DNA of 35,100 nucleotides from Candidatus Gallitreponema excrementavium (GTDB lineage: Bacteria > Spirochaetota > Spirochaetia > Treponematales > Treponemataceae). Both the position numbers and the translations under genes were made by a program. Below, one piece after another: positions 24,282 to 31,649 of the stretch. The notes under the pieces were generated by a model that had not been told where the DNA came from, did not search any database, and saw only the letters and a program-made list of their open reading frames with translations. The stretch is taken from positions 1-35,100 of the forward strand of contig JADIMM010000065.1 in NCBI GenBank assembly GCA_017694795.1. Direction: 5' to 3'. How positions within the stretch are numbered: the stretch's first letter is position 1; each line of letters opens with the position of its first letter.

Positions 24282-24665
24282 TTATTTTATTTTCTTTAAG
24301 TCGTTTTCTGCAAGAATCCTGTAGGCTCTTGGAAGTGTTTCCTCAGTATCAGCCTCGTATCTGTCCAAAAGATTTGTAAGAAGCTCCTCCGCCTTTTTCC
24401 AGTTTTTTGCTTTGACCTCGATATGGGCAAGCTCATACTCAGCACAGCAGACAGCCTCCATATCATCCGGATACCGCTCCAGTACAGTATAAAGATACTC
24501 TTTGGCTTTTCCGGGTTTGCCGTTGTCTATACTTGTCTGTGCGTACTGTATAAGCTCCGCCACGCTTGCATCCTCCGGTATTACTTCCGGGCCTGTAGCA
24601 CAGCCGGTTGCAAAGGCAAACACTGCCGTTAACAAAAACAAAATTGAAAATAAGTTGTTCTTCAT
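24282..24665 (-). CDS. Small TPR-containing lipoprotein
   Basis: A 127-residue predicted lipoprotein of unknown function. A hydrophobic signal runs over about residues 4-19 and lipobox ATGC places acylation at Cys22. The mature part is helical, with TPR-like pairs: around 34-65 (AELIQYAQTSIDNGKPGKAK) and around 72-105 (AEYELAHIEVKAKNWKKAEE). Such proteins usually act as scaffolds at the membrane. The spacing of repeats recalls BamD/YbgF-like proteins, but at this length I do not assign it to either. GGGGT lies just before the ATG. The gene starts 12 nt after the Cys-rich protein and is probably in the same transcript. Confidence 0.8.
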   Translation of the reverse strand: MKNNLFSILFLLTAVFAFATGCATGPEVIPEDASVAELIQYAQTSIDNGKPGKAKEYLYTVLERYPDDMEAVCCAEYELAHIEVKAKNWKKAEELLTNLLDRYEADTEETLPRAYRILAENDLKKIK

Positions 24666-24677
24666 AATACCCCGTTG

Positions 24678-24992
24678 TCAGCTGTACAGTTCGTCTTTTA
24701 CAGGCAGGGACCGCCTTAATTCCCTCATAAACTCCTGGCTTTCTCCCATGTCTTCGTAGGAATCACAGTAGTCAATGCTCCTCCGCGAAACCGTACAGTA
24801 TTTGTATAGCTTTTCTTCTCCCAGCTTCTTTTTCCATTTCCCTGCTGTACACCGGACTCTAAGATAAAATTGTCCTGAGCTGTCGGCCGGAGCCGGAACC
24901 AATTTGCAGTTAATGCAGTTGGCACAGTAAATCTTACCTGTATCAAGAACATCGTCTTCAATTTGCTGTGTCTGGCTTTTGGTTTTTTCCAT
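24678..24992 (-). CDS. Small Cys-rich protein, possible metal-binding
   Basis: A 104-residue cytoplasmic protein that I do not recognise. Cysteines fall at 23, 26 and 29 (CANCINC), then 48, 66 and 76, a spacing that would suit a structural zinc site. The rest is rich in charged residues with an Arg/Lys-heavy middle. The start is the ATG at 24992, which has GGAGG only five bases upstream. The frame can be opened four codons earlier at a TTG, but that codon overlaps the ribosome binding site. It is the first gene of a two-gene unit with the TPR lipoprotein, behind an extended -10 promoter. No function is proposed. Confidence 0.75.
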   Translation of the reverse strand: MEKTKSQTQQIEDDVLDTGKIYCANCINCKLVPAPADSSGQFYLRVRCTAGKWKKKLGEEKLYKYCTVSRRSIDYCDSYEDMGESQEFMRELRRSLPVKDELYS

Positions 24993-25015
24993 GGTTTCCT
25001 CCAAAATCTTACTAC

Positions 25016-25024
25016 ATTATAGCA
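25016..25024 (-). promoter_or_regulatory. Extended -10 promoter for the Cys-rich protein gene
   Basis: The minus strand reads TGC then TATAAT (25024-25016), a perfect -10 with a TGn extension. The AT-rich upstream region has no strong -35. The distance to the ATG is about 24 nt and contains GGAGG. Confidence 0.55.
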
Positions 25025-25118
25025 CATTAAATTATAAATAAAAGGGAAATGATAAATTTTTACAATTTATTCACATTGCATTTACTTTGGTTTTCTTGAT
25101 ATTTGACAAATTTAATTT

Positions 25119-26405
25119 TTATTGACCCAAGCCAACCCTTATAATTGATGAAATTTCCCTTACATTTGGAAGCTCTTTTATTTCGGCAATGGCATTATCC
25201 ATTTTTCCTTCCTCTACAGGATGGGTTATGCAGGTAATGGCAGCACAGTTATTTTCTGCCGAAACCTGCTGCATACTTCTGATGCTTACTCCTTTTTGGG
25301 ATAAAATCGAAGCCAAGGCGGCCAGAACTCCGCTTTCATCATTTACCAAACAGCTTATAAAGAAACTTGTTACGCATTTTTCTCTAGGAAGAATCTTTAT
25401 TTCCTTGAGGTTAAAGTCAGTGTCTTTTTGAAAACCTTCTTTTGCCCTGAAAGCAAGGTTCATGATATCGCCTGCTACTGCAGATGCTGTTGGCAGTTCG
25501 CCGGCACCCCGTCCGTAAAGCATTGAGTCCCCCAGGGAATTCCCCCTGATATAAATCGCGTTGAATACATCATTTACGGAAGAAAGGGGGTGGGAATTTT
25601 CAACCATAACCGGGTGAACCCTAAGTTCGACAGAATCCCCGTGATTTATTCCTATTGCTGCCATTTTTATTGTGTAACCGAATTTCCTGGCGTCTGCTAT
25701 GTCTTTGGCGGTAATTTTTGTAATGCCTTCCCGGTATATCTCTTTATAATCTACATGACACCTGAAAGCCAACGAAGCCAGGATGGCCAGTTTATAGGCA
25801 ACATCAAAGCCCTCCACATCATTCTTTGGGTCTGCTTCTGCATATCCAAGTTTCTGGGCTTCTTTAAGTGTGGCGGCAAAATCCGCACCGCTTGATGTCA
25901 TTTTTGAAAGAATATAGTTTGTTGTGCCGTTTACGATTCCGAATACTTTTTCTATCCGGTTTGCTGCCAGGGAATTACGCACCGCATGGAGTACCGGAAT
26001 CCCCCCACCTACAGCAGCCTCGTAAAGAATTGTACAGTTGTTTGCTTTTGCCAGTTCCGTAAATTCCACAAAATGCTTTGCTATAACCTCTTTATTGGAG
26101 GTGACGACATTCTTTCCCAATGAAAGGGCTTTCTTTATAAAAGTCTGGGCTGGATTTTCACCGCCGATTACTTCTACAACGGTGTTTACATCCGGGTCTT
26201 CTATCAGTTTGTTTGCATCCGGGATAAGCATTCCTTCAGGCAGTTTTATTCCCCTATCTGTTGTTGTATCCAAATCTGCAATATATTTTAATTTTACCGG
26301 AAGCCCGGCTCTGTTTTCCAGTTCTTTTTCTCCCTGTAAAAGAATTTTTGCAACCCCGGTTCCTACTGTTCCAAAGCCGATTATTCCAACGGTTATTCTA
26401 TCCAT
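25119..26405 (-). CDS. hom: Homoserine dehydrogenase with C-terminal ACT domain
   Basis: Reduces aspartate semialdehyde to homoserine with NAD(P)H, the branch point to threonine and methionine. The 428 residues comprise a Rossmann domain with GFGTVG (10-15), a catalytic/dimer region with SNKEVIAK (103-110), NGTTNYI (159-165), and EADPKNDVEGFDVAYK (190-205) that includes the likely catalytic Asp201 and Lys205. An ACT regulatory domain from about 350 to the end opens with SFFISCLVNDESGVLAALA. The ACT domain implies feedback control, normally by threonine. AGGAG is 13 nt before the ATG, which is long but has no better alternative. No aspartokinase is fused or adjacent. Confidence 0.97.
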   Translation of the reverse strand: MDRITVGIIGFGTVGTGVAKILLQGEKELENRAGLPVKLKYIADLDTTTDRGIKLPEGMLIPDANKLIEDPDVNTVVEVIGGENPAQTFIKKALSLGKNVVTSNKEVIAKHFVEFTELAKANNCTILYEAAVGGGIPVLHAVRNSLAANRIEKVFGIVNGTTNYILSKMTSSGADFAATLKEAQKLGYAEADPKNDVEGFDVAYKLAILASLAFRCHVDYKEIYREGITKITAKDIADARKFGYTIKMAAIGINHGDSVELRVHPVMVENSHPLSSVNDVFNAIYIRGNSLGDSMLYGRGAGELPTASAVAGDIMNLAFRAKEGFQKDTDFNLKEIKILPREKCVTSFFISCLVNDESGVLAALASILSQKGVSIRSMQQVSAENNCAAITCITHPVEEGKMDNAIAEIKELPNVREISSIIRVGLGQ

Positions 26406-26456
26406 ATATAAGAGTTTACTCCTGTTTGATTTTTTCTTCGGTAAGAAGTGTTTATT

Positions 26457-26485
26457 ATTATAACTTATAAGAAAGGCTGTGTCAT
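26457..26485 (-). promoter_or_regulatory. Promoter for hom
   Basis: On the minus strand: ATGACA at 26485-26480, a 17-bp spacer and a perfect TATAAT at 26462-26457. This leaves about 45 nt of leader. Confidence 0.65.
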
Positions 26486-26572
26486 TACATTAATGGAAAA
26501 CTTATCTTTTTAGTTGATTATTAAGCAGGTTTCAAACAGGGGTTGTAGTTATTCAGGGGCAAATTTGTCGTA

Positions 26573-26601
26573 TTGACAAAATCATTTTCATAGGCTTTAA
26601 T
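26573..26601 (+). promoter_or_regulatory. Promoter of the his leader and operon
   Basis: A perfect TTGACA (26573-26578), a 17-bp spacer and TTTAAT (26596-26601). The start site is predicted near 26607-26609, only a few bases before the leader peptide ATG. An inverted repeat TTTGTC-5 nt-GACAAA (26564-26580) overlaps the -35. Confidence 0.65.
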
Positions 26602-26610
26602 GTTGCTGTT

Positions 26611-26670
26611 ATGAGTGCAATAAAATTTAAATTTCATCATCATCATTGTTTCTCAAATGGTTGCCGCTAA
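26611..26670 (+). CDS. hisL: his operon leader peptide with four consecutive His codons
   Basis: The ATG opens a 19-residue peptide reading MSAIKFKFHHHHCFSNGCR, followed by TAA at 26668-26670. Four tandem CAT codons (26635-26646) are the mark of a ribosome-sensing his attenuator, and the KFKFHHHH run resembles the QFKHHHH of enterobacterial HisL. Stalling at these codons when charged tRNA-His is scarce would leave the downstream segment free to form an antiterminator. No Shine-Dalgarno sequence is present. The promoter lies so close that the message may begin at the ATG. The peptide is too short for standard gene calling. The function is inferred from layout but is strongly supported by the terminator and complementary segments that follow. 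Confidence 0.85.
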   Translation: MSAIKFKFHHHHCFSNGCR

Positions 26671-26739
26671 GGGGTGATGATGCTGTATTCGTAGCATAAA
26701 AACCGGATATCAGACCGCAAGTCCCCTGAGGCTTGCGGT
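26635..26739 (+). promoter_or_regulatory. his attenuator: competing RNA helices
   Basis: Segment 1 is the CAT-codon run (26635-26646), which can pair with TGATGATG (26675-26682). The overlapping segment AGGGG (26670-26674) can pair with CCCCT (26723-26727) in the terminator loop. This can extend through GCCGC (26664-26668) to GCGGT (26735-26739), which would break the terminator stem. The pairings are mutually exclusive, as expected for 1:2, 2:3 and 3:4 attenuation. Confidence 0.72.
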
Positions 26740-26750
26740 TTTTTTATTTT
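26714..26750 (+). terminator. Attenuator terminator before hisG
   Basis: ACCGCAAG (26714-26721) pairs perfectly with CTTGCGGT (26732-26739), and a T-rich tract follows (interrupted once by A). It lies 77 bp before hisG and downstream of the leader peptide. Confidence 0.88.
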
Positions 26751-26826
26751 ATACAGGTAATTGTTTGGCAGGCTGTCCCTTTCCTGTGGAATAAGTTTGG
26801 AACAGAGTCTGCAAAAGGAGTATGTA

Positions 26827-27681
26827 ATGGATAAGCTTAAAATTCTTCTTCCCAAGGGCCGGATTTATGATAATGTAGTATCTTTGTTTTCCGGTTCCGG
26901 AATTTCAGTAAGTTTGCCTGACCGGGCTTACCGTCCTACTGTAAACCAAGAGGATTTGGAGGCCAAAGTTATGAAGCCTCAGAATATCGGAAAGCTTTTG
27001 GAGCTGGGGGCCCACGATGTAGGTTTTACCGGCCGGGACTGGATTTTGGAGACCGGCGCCGATGTTGTGGAGGTTATGGATCTGGGCTTTGACCGGGTTA
27101 AGATTGTAGCTGCTGTCCCTAACGAGATTGATGACGAGGAATTAAAGAAAAGAAGAATTATCGTTGCCACGGAGTATACCAATATTGCTTCCAAATGGTT
27201 GGAAGAAAAAAGGATTAAGAACATGGTGGTGCGGACTTATGGTGCTACAGAGGTTTTTCCTCCCGATGATGCAGATATGATTGTTGATAATACCGCAACA
27301 GGAAGAACCCTTAAAGAAAACGGTTTGAGGATTGTGGATACCCTGATGACCAGCTCTACCTGTATGTTCGCTTCAAAAGAAGCTTTGGCAGACGAATGGA
27401 AGCGAAAAAAAATCAATGAGCTTAAAATGCTTTTTGCGGCAGTCCTTGATGCCAGGGACAGGGTTATGCTGGAAATGAATGTAAGCAAGGCACGGTTTGC
27501 GGATTTGGTTTCCGGGCTTCCTTCTATGAGGAGTCCCACTGTTTCCCCCCTGTATGGTGATGACGGATATGCTGTTAAGATTGCCGTTAAGAAATGCGAG
27601 GTCCCCTCTTTAATGCCCCGTTTAAAAGAATTGGGGGCTACTGATATTTTGGAATACGAGCTTAGGAAGGTTATGCCTTGA
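26827..27681 (+). CDS. hisG: ATP phosphoribosyltransferase, long form
   Basis: First enzyme of histidine synthesis: condenses ATP with PRPP. The 284 residues correspond to the long HisG type, with catalytic domains over about 1-205 and a C-terminal ACT-like regulatory domain over about 210-284 (KMLFAAVLDARDRVMLEMNV onwards). The long form is feedback inhibited by histidine and needs no HisZ. The PRPP-binding motif is visible as DMIVDNTATGRTL (150-162). The start is the ATG at 26827, with AAAAGGAG six bases upstream; the longer open frame upstream lacks such a site and would run through the terminator region. Transcription should be controlled by the attenuator immediately upstream. Confidence 0.97.
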   Translation: MDKLKILLPKGRIYDNVVSLFSGSGISVSLPDRAYRPTVNQEDLEAKVMKPQNIGKLLELGAHDVGFTGRDWILETGADVVEVMDLGFDRVKIVAAVPNEIDDEELKKRRIIVATEYTNIASKWLEEKRIKNMVVRTYGATEVFPPDDADMIVDNTATGRTLKENGLRIVDTLMTSSTCMFASKEALADEWKRKKINELKMLFAAVLDARDRVMLEMNVSKARFADLVSGLPSMRSPTVSPLYGDDGYAVKIAVKKCEVPSLMPRLKELGATDILEYELRKVMP

Positions 27682-27852
27682 GTATGAAACTTTTGGGGCA
27701 AACGTGTTAGGGATTGACAAAAGTCCGGGGGGTACATTTTTACGGGGAAAGATTTTCCCTTGCACTGTGCTCCGTAATGCCATGAATTTGACCGAAAGAT
27801 TTTATCCGGAAATTTAACGGGTTTGATATTTTCTGAAAATAGGAGTTTTTGA

Positions 27853-28485
27853 TTGGAAAGGGTTTCTAAAATTGAAAGAAAGACTTCTGAAACGGAGATT
27901 GTTTTGGAGCTTAATCTGGACGGCAAGGGGCTTTGCTCTGTGGATTGTCCTGTTGGTTTTTTGGGGCATATGCTTTCTGCTTTTTGTAAACACGGGCTTT
28001 TTGATTTATCCGGTTCCCTTAAAGGAGACCTTTATGTGGACCAGCACCACCTTATAGAAGACACAGGGATTGTTCTTGGGGAGGCTTTTAATAAGGCATT
28101 GGGGGACAAGGCTGGAATAAACCGCTCCGGGTGTTTTTATTTTCCCATGGACGAAACCTTGGTAAGGTGTGCCGTGGATTTTGGGGGCAGACCCTACCTT
28201 GTTATGGAAGCAGGGCTTTCCGGGATTCCCCTTTCCGGTGGTATTTGTGCCGGGGAAAATGGCAGGAATTTTCAAGCCGATGTTTTTCAGACTGATACGG
28301 TGGAAGATTTTTGGCAGGGGTTTGTTTCCGGGGCTTTGTGCAATCTCCATATTGATGTAATCCGGGGCCGGAGCGATCACCACAAAATCGAAGGGATTTT
28401 TAAGGCTGCTGCCAGGGCTTTCAGGGATGCTGTTGAGGTAAATCCCAGGGTTTTGGGTATTCCAAGTACAAAGGGAGTTATTTAG
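27853..28485 (+). CDS. hisB: Imidazoleglycerol-phosphate dehydratase, diverged
   Basis: Dehydrates imidazole glycerol phosphate to imidazole acetol phosphate, using two Mn2+ ions. The 210-residue protein is monofunctional, with no phosphatase domain. Metal-ligand motifs are present as HHLIED (65-70) and HHKIEG (176-181), and PMDE (98-101) and the C-terminal GIPSTKG are retained. It departs from the family in the first metal motif: the usual GF(F/L)DHML reads GFLGHML (35-41), so the Asp before the His is Gly. The common HHTxED and HHxxEA motifs also carry substitutions (HHLIED, HHKIEG). The start is TTG at 27853, chosen because AGGAG lies seven bases upstream. A 171-bp gap separates it from hisG, and the stop is one base before the hisA-IE start. 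Confidence 0.92.
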   Translation: MERVSKIERKTSETEIVLELNLDGKGLCSVDCPVGFLGHMLSAFCKHGLFDLSGSLKGDLYVDQHHLIEDTGIVLGEAFNKALGDKAGINRSGCFYFPMDETLVRCAVDFGGRPYLVMEAGLSGIPLSGGICAGENGRNFQADVFQTDTVEDFWQGFVSGALCNLHIDVIRGRSDHHKIEGIFKAAARAFRDAVEVNPRVLGIPSTKGVI

Positions 28486-28486
28486 T

Positions 28487-29791
28487 ATGGTTATTTCTTC
28501 TATCGACTTAAAGGACGGAAAGGTTGTCCAGCTTAAGCAGGGTAAAGAGCTGGTTCTCCAGTTTGACAATCCTGATGAGTTTATTGAAAATTTTGATTTT
28601 TACGGTGAAACTGCTGTCATAGATCTTGATGCTGCCCTGAGGAACACCAAGGCTGACGGAACCACTGCCAATACCGGGATTCTAAAATCCCTTTTGCGAA
28701 AAGGAAACATAAGGGTTGGAGGGGGAATCCGGGACGCCAAAAAAGCCAGGGAGTTGATTTCCCTTGGGGCGGAAAAGGTTATTGTCGGTTCCGCCGCCTT
28801 TAATTCCGGGGAAGGTTGTGAGCCCGGGATAAACCGGGATTTTCTGGAGTCTTTTTCCAAGGCTGTGGGCAAAGACAGGATAATCATTTCTGTGGATTCT
28901 GACAGGGGAAAGATTGTTACAAAGGGCTGGCAGGAAAATTCCGGTCTTGATCTTATTGAAGGGGCAAAGGCTGTGGAACCTTTCTGTTCCGAGCTTCTTT
29001 TTACCTGCGTGGAAAAGGAAGGAACAATGGAAGGAATTGATATGGAGCTTGTAAAAAAGCTCCGTGAAGCCGTAAAGTGCCGCCTTGTTGTTGCAGGTGG
29101 CGTTTCTTCTGTTGAAGAAATTGAAGCCCTTGAAAGACTTGGCTGTGATGTGCAGTTGGGAATGGCACTTTACACCGGAAAGGTTAGCCTTGATAAAGCT
29201 TTTGCGGCCTGCATCGACTGGAAAAAGCTGGAGGTATCCAGCTCCGGGCTTCTTCCTGTTATCGCCCAAAGCGTTACCGGCGAAGTGCTTATGACCGGTT
29301 TTGCCAACAGGGAAGCCCTTTCCAAAACCTGCGAAACAAAGCTCCTTACTTTTTGGAGCCGCACAAGAAACAAGCTTTGGACTAAGGGGGAATCCAGCGG
29401 CAATGTTCTGAGGGTAAAAAAACTCCGGTTGGACTGTGACCGGGATGCCCTTCTTGCCATTGTGGAGCCGGCAGGCCCTGTATGCCATACAGGAAGCTGG
29501 ACTTGTTTCCAGACATCCGGGGACAGACCTTATTCCCTTGAGTTTCTTTATTCGATTATTCAGGAAAGATTTTCCAATCCTACCCCCGGGTCTTATACCG
29601 CAACTTTGACCCCAAAAAAGGTAAGGGACAAGATTACAGAAGAAGCCGAAGAAGTTACGGAAGCCGAAGGAAAGGAAGAAGTTGTCTGGGAATGTGCCGA
29701 TCTTCTCTATTTTTTAAGTGTGCTGATGTATCAGGAAAAGGTTTCTTGGAAGGATGTTTTGGACGAACTTGACCGGAGACATAAAAAATAG
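28487..29791 (+). CDS. hisA-hisIE: HisA-HisI-HisE fusion (ProFAR isomerase / phosphoribosyl-AMP cyclohydrolase / phosphoribosyl-ATP pyrophosphatase)
   Basis: One 434-residue chain carries three histidine-pathway activities. Residues 1-240 are a HisA-type TIM barrel starting SSIDLKDGKVVQLKQG, with Asp7 and Asp137 in the positions of the two catalytic aspartates, VGGGIRD (77-83) and VAGGVSS (202-208). Where HisA usually has RDGT this protein has KEGT (177-180). Residues 256-341 are HisI, with FWSRTRNKLWTKGESSGN (289-306), DCDRD (316-320), and zinc cysteines 317, 333 and 340. Residues 352-434 are HisE, with the metal-binding KITEEAEEV (382-390) and ECADLLYFLSVL (402-413). HisI and HisE catalyse steps 3 and 2, and HisA step 4, so the fusion joins consecutive reactions. 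HisIE fusions are common; HisA attached in front is not the usual arrangement. GGGAG precedes the ATG. Confidence 0.93.
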   Translation: MVISSIDLKDGKVVQLKQGKELVLQFDNPDEFIENFDFYGETAVIDLDAALRNTKADGTTANTGILKSLLRKGNIRVGGGIRDAKKARELISLGAEKVIVGSAAFNSGEGCEPGINRDFLESFSKAVGKDRIIISVDSDRGKIVTKGWQENSGLDLIEGAKAVEPFCSELLFTCVEKEGTMEGIDMELVKKLREAVKCRLVVAGGVSSVEEIEALERLGCDVQLGMALYTGKVSLDKAFAACIDWKKLEVSSSGLLPVIAQSVTGEVLMTGFANREALSKTCETKLLTFWSRTRNKLWTKGESSGNVLRVKKLRLDCDRDALLAIVEPAGPVCHTGSWTCFQTSGDRPYSLEFLYSIIQERFSNPTPGSYTATLTPKKVRDKITEEAEEVTEAEGKEEVVWECADLLYFLSVLMYQEKVSWKDVLDELDRRHKK

Positions 29792-29864
29792 GTTTTGTGT
29801 TTTAAGTTGGTTTTTGGGATTGTTTCCGGAACAAATTGGAAAACAGAAATAAAAGAGGTTTTCT

Positions 29865-31289
29865 ATGCAGGATTTTTTAAAGGATATTGTAAGGATTGTA
29901 AACTGGGACAGATTGGGCGAAGATTTTTATTCTTCCAAAATTGTTTCCGGGGTAGAGGATTTTTCCAAGGAGGTTTTGGAAAAGGTCGGTAAGGAAGGCG
30001 ATGACGCCGTAAGGGCTTTTTCCAAAAAGTTTGACAAGGTTACCCCCTCTTTTTTTGAAATTTCCAAAACAGAAATTTCCGGGGCAGTGGAAAAACTTAA
30101 AATCTCTGAACCTGAAGTTTACGAAGCCCTTAGTAATTCCTGGAGCCTTGCCCTGGATTTTGCAAAAAAGCAGAGGGAATGTTTTACGGACTTTGAGTAT
30201 GAGATTTCCCCCGGGCTTTTTGCCGGGCAGAAAAATATTCCTGTGGACAGGGCAGGGATTTATGTTCCTGCAGGGCGTTTTCCCCTCTTGTCATCGGTTA
30301 TCATGGGGGCGGCTCCTGCCCGGGCTGCCGGGGTAAGGGAAATTATTCTTTTAAGCCCTCCAAAGGCCCATCCCGCCCCGGAATGTATGGACGACCCGGA
30401 CAGTCCTTGGATTGATGAGGGGATTCTTGCAGCGGCAGGAATCTGCGGAATTGACCGGGTTTTTGCTATTGGAGGCGCCCAGGCAATTGCCGCCATGGCC
30501 TTTGGAACACAGTCTGTACCCAAGGTTGATGTGATTGTAGGTCCCGGAAATAAGTATGTTGCCTCTGCAAAAAAACTGGCTTATGGGTTGGTTGGAATTG
30601 ACATGATTGCCGGTCCCTCCGAGGTGTTTATTATAGGTGATTCCTCTGTTAATCCTGACTGGGTGGCCTGTGACATGATTGCCCAGGCAGAACACGACCC
30701 GGATGCCCAGAGTGTTTTTGTTACGGTTGACAAAAAACTGGGGGAAAATGTTCTTTCTTCATTAAAAAAACTGATACCGGAAATTTATTCTCCCAAAGGC
30801 TTAACCGGGGAAAATGAAATTTCTTCTTACTTTGAAAACCTCCCTGCAGTAAAAAGCCTTAAAAACAACGGCTTAATTATAATTGCAGACAGCCTTGAAA
30901 AAATTGCAGAAATCGCAAACCGGAAGGCTCCTGAGCATTTGGAACTGTCCATGAAACCGGGGCCGGAAATGGACTTTTTGAGAAATGAATTGAAGAATTA
31001 CGGCTCCCTGTTTATAGGGGATAAAACAGCCGAGGTTTTGGGGGATTATGCAGCCGGGGTTAACCACGTTCTCCCTACGGGAGGGGCTGCAAGGTATGCC
31101 GGAGGGCTTTCCGTGCGGACCTTTTTAAAAACCCTTACAAACTTAAGGGCCGGGACAAAAAAAGAACCGGGGAAAAGGGCTGATTTTTCCGGGCTGGAAA
31201 ATTCCCTTTCCTGGGCAGATACCCTGGGTCAGGCGGAAGGGCTTTTGGGCCATGCAATGGCAGCCCGCATAAGGAAAAATAAGGACTGA
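29865..31289 (+). CDS. hisD: Histidinol dehydrogenase
   Basis: Catalyses the last two steps, histidinol to histidine through histidinal, with two NAD+. The chain is 474 residues, slightly longer than the common 430, with an acidic/Pro insertion around 165-187. Zinc ligands by alignment with E. coli HisD are Gln274 and His277 (AQAEHD), Asp394 (GDYAAGVNH) and His463 ([10 protein letters not shown]). The catalytic Glu-His pair is Glu357-His358 (APEHLE). [17 protein letters not shown] (221-237) is also typical. AGAGG lies six bases before the ATG. It follows hisA-IE by 73 nt and closes the visible his cluster. Confidence 0.97.
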   Translation: MQDFLKDIVRIVNWDRLGEDFYSSKIVSGVEDFSKEVLEKVGKEGDDAVRAFSKKFDKVTPSFFEISKTEISGAVEKLKISEPEVYEALSNSWSLALDFAKKQRECFTDFEYEISPGLFAGQKNIPVDRAGIYVPAGRFPLLSSVIMGAAPARAAGVREIILLSPPKAHPAPECMDDPDSPWIDEGILAAAGICGIDRVFAIGGAQAIAAMAFGTQSVPKVDVIVGPGNKYVASAKKLAYGLVGIDMIAGPSEVFIIGDSSVNPDWVACDMIAQAEHDPDAQSVFVTVDKKLGENVLSSLKKLIPEIYSPKGLTGENEISSYFENLPAVKSLKNNGLIIIADSLEKIAEIANRKAPEHLELSMKPGPEMDFLRNELKNYGSLFIGDKTAEVLGDYAAGVNHVLPTGGAARYAGGLSVRTFLKTLTNLRAGTKKEPGKRADFSGLENSLSWADTLGQAEGLLGHAMAARIRKNKD

Positions 31290-31598
31290 CGGTATAATGA
31301 AGGTGCTGTCAAAAAAGAAAGGACAGTACAGGTTTGTAACCGGAAGGAATCCCCTTTAAGGTGATGGTGAAGTTTTATCATTATTTCTTATGGGTAAACT
31401 TTTTGAAACCGGAAATTCAGGAACGGATGAATCTCTTTGCCAAAACCTGTAAATTTAAAAGTCCCTGGAACAATTTTTTATGAATACCGGAAGTATTATT
31501 CCTTAAGTATTTCCTCTTTTCTTTTAGGGGAAATACATTCCGTACTTAAAAAAAACTTTTATTTGTGATAGATTTGTTTTGGGCTGATAAGGGTTGTT
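31290..31598. other. Intergenic region between hisD and purH
   Basis: No gene is convincingly visible. A 39-codon frame at 31364-31483 exists, but its putative ribosome binding site is only two bases from the ATG. Structural signals include GTATTTCC/GGAAATAC (31507-31514 with 31529-31536) and an overlapping TTAAGTA/TACTTAA pair (31503-31509 with 31543-31549); the two helices share bases and cannot both form. No purine riboswitch core was recognised. Confidence 0.5.
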
Positions 31599-31628
31599 TT
31601 AACAACTTATACCATAAACCTGTATTAT
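31599..31628 (+). promoter_or_regulatory. purH promoter with an operator-like palindrome
   Basis: TTAACA (31599-31604), an 18-bp spacer and TATTAT (31623-31628). The -35 lies inside the inverted repeat GTTGTTTTAACAAC (31593-31606), which could bind a repressor. AAAGAGG then precedes the purH ATG. Confidence 0.5.
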
Positions 31629-31649
31629 GAATCTTATAAAGAGGTTGAA

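Noticed and set aside
26600..26614. Tiny frame ATG TTG CTG TTA TGA overlapping the his leader start (ATGA)
   Set aside because: The predicted transcript starts near 26607, after this ATG, so it is probably chance.
26761..26826. N-terminal extension of HisG to an upstream in-frame start
   Set aside because: The ATG at 26827 has an ideal AAAAGGAG site and matches the usual HisG N-terminus.
31364..31483. 39-codon plus-strand frame (MVKFYHYFLWVNF...) between hisD and purH
   Set aside because: The only ribosome-binding-like sequence is two bases from the ATG and no other support exists. Conservation would be needed to accept it.
31290..31649. Purine riboswitch before purH
   Set aside because: The conserved core of the purine aptamer could not be found.
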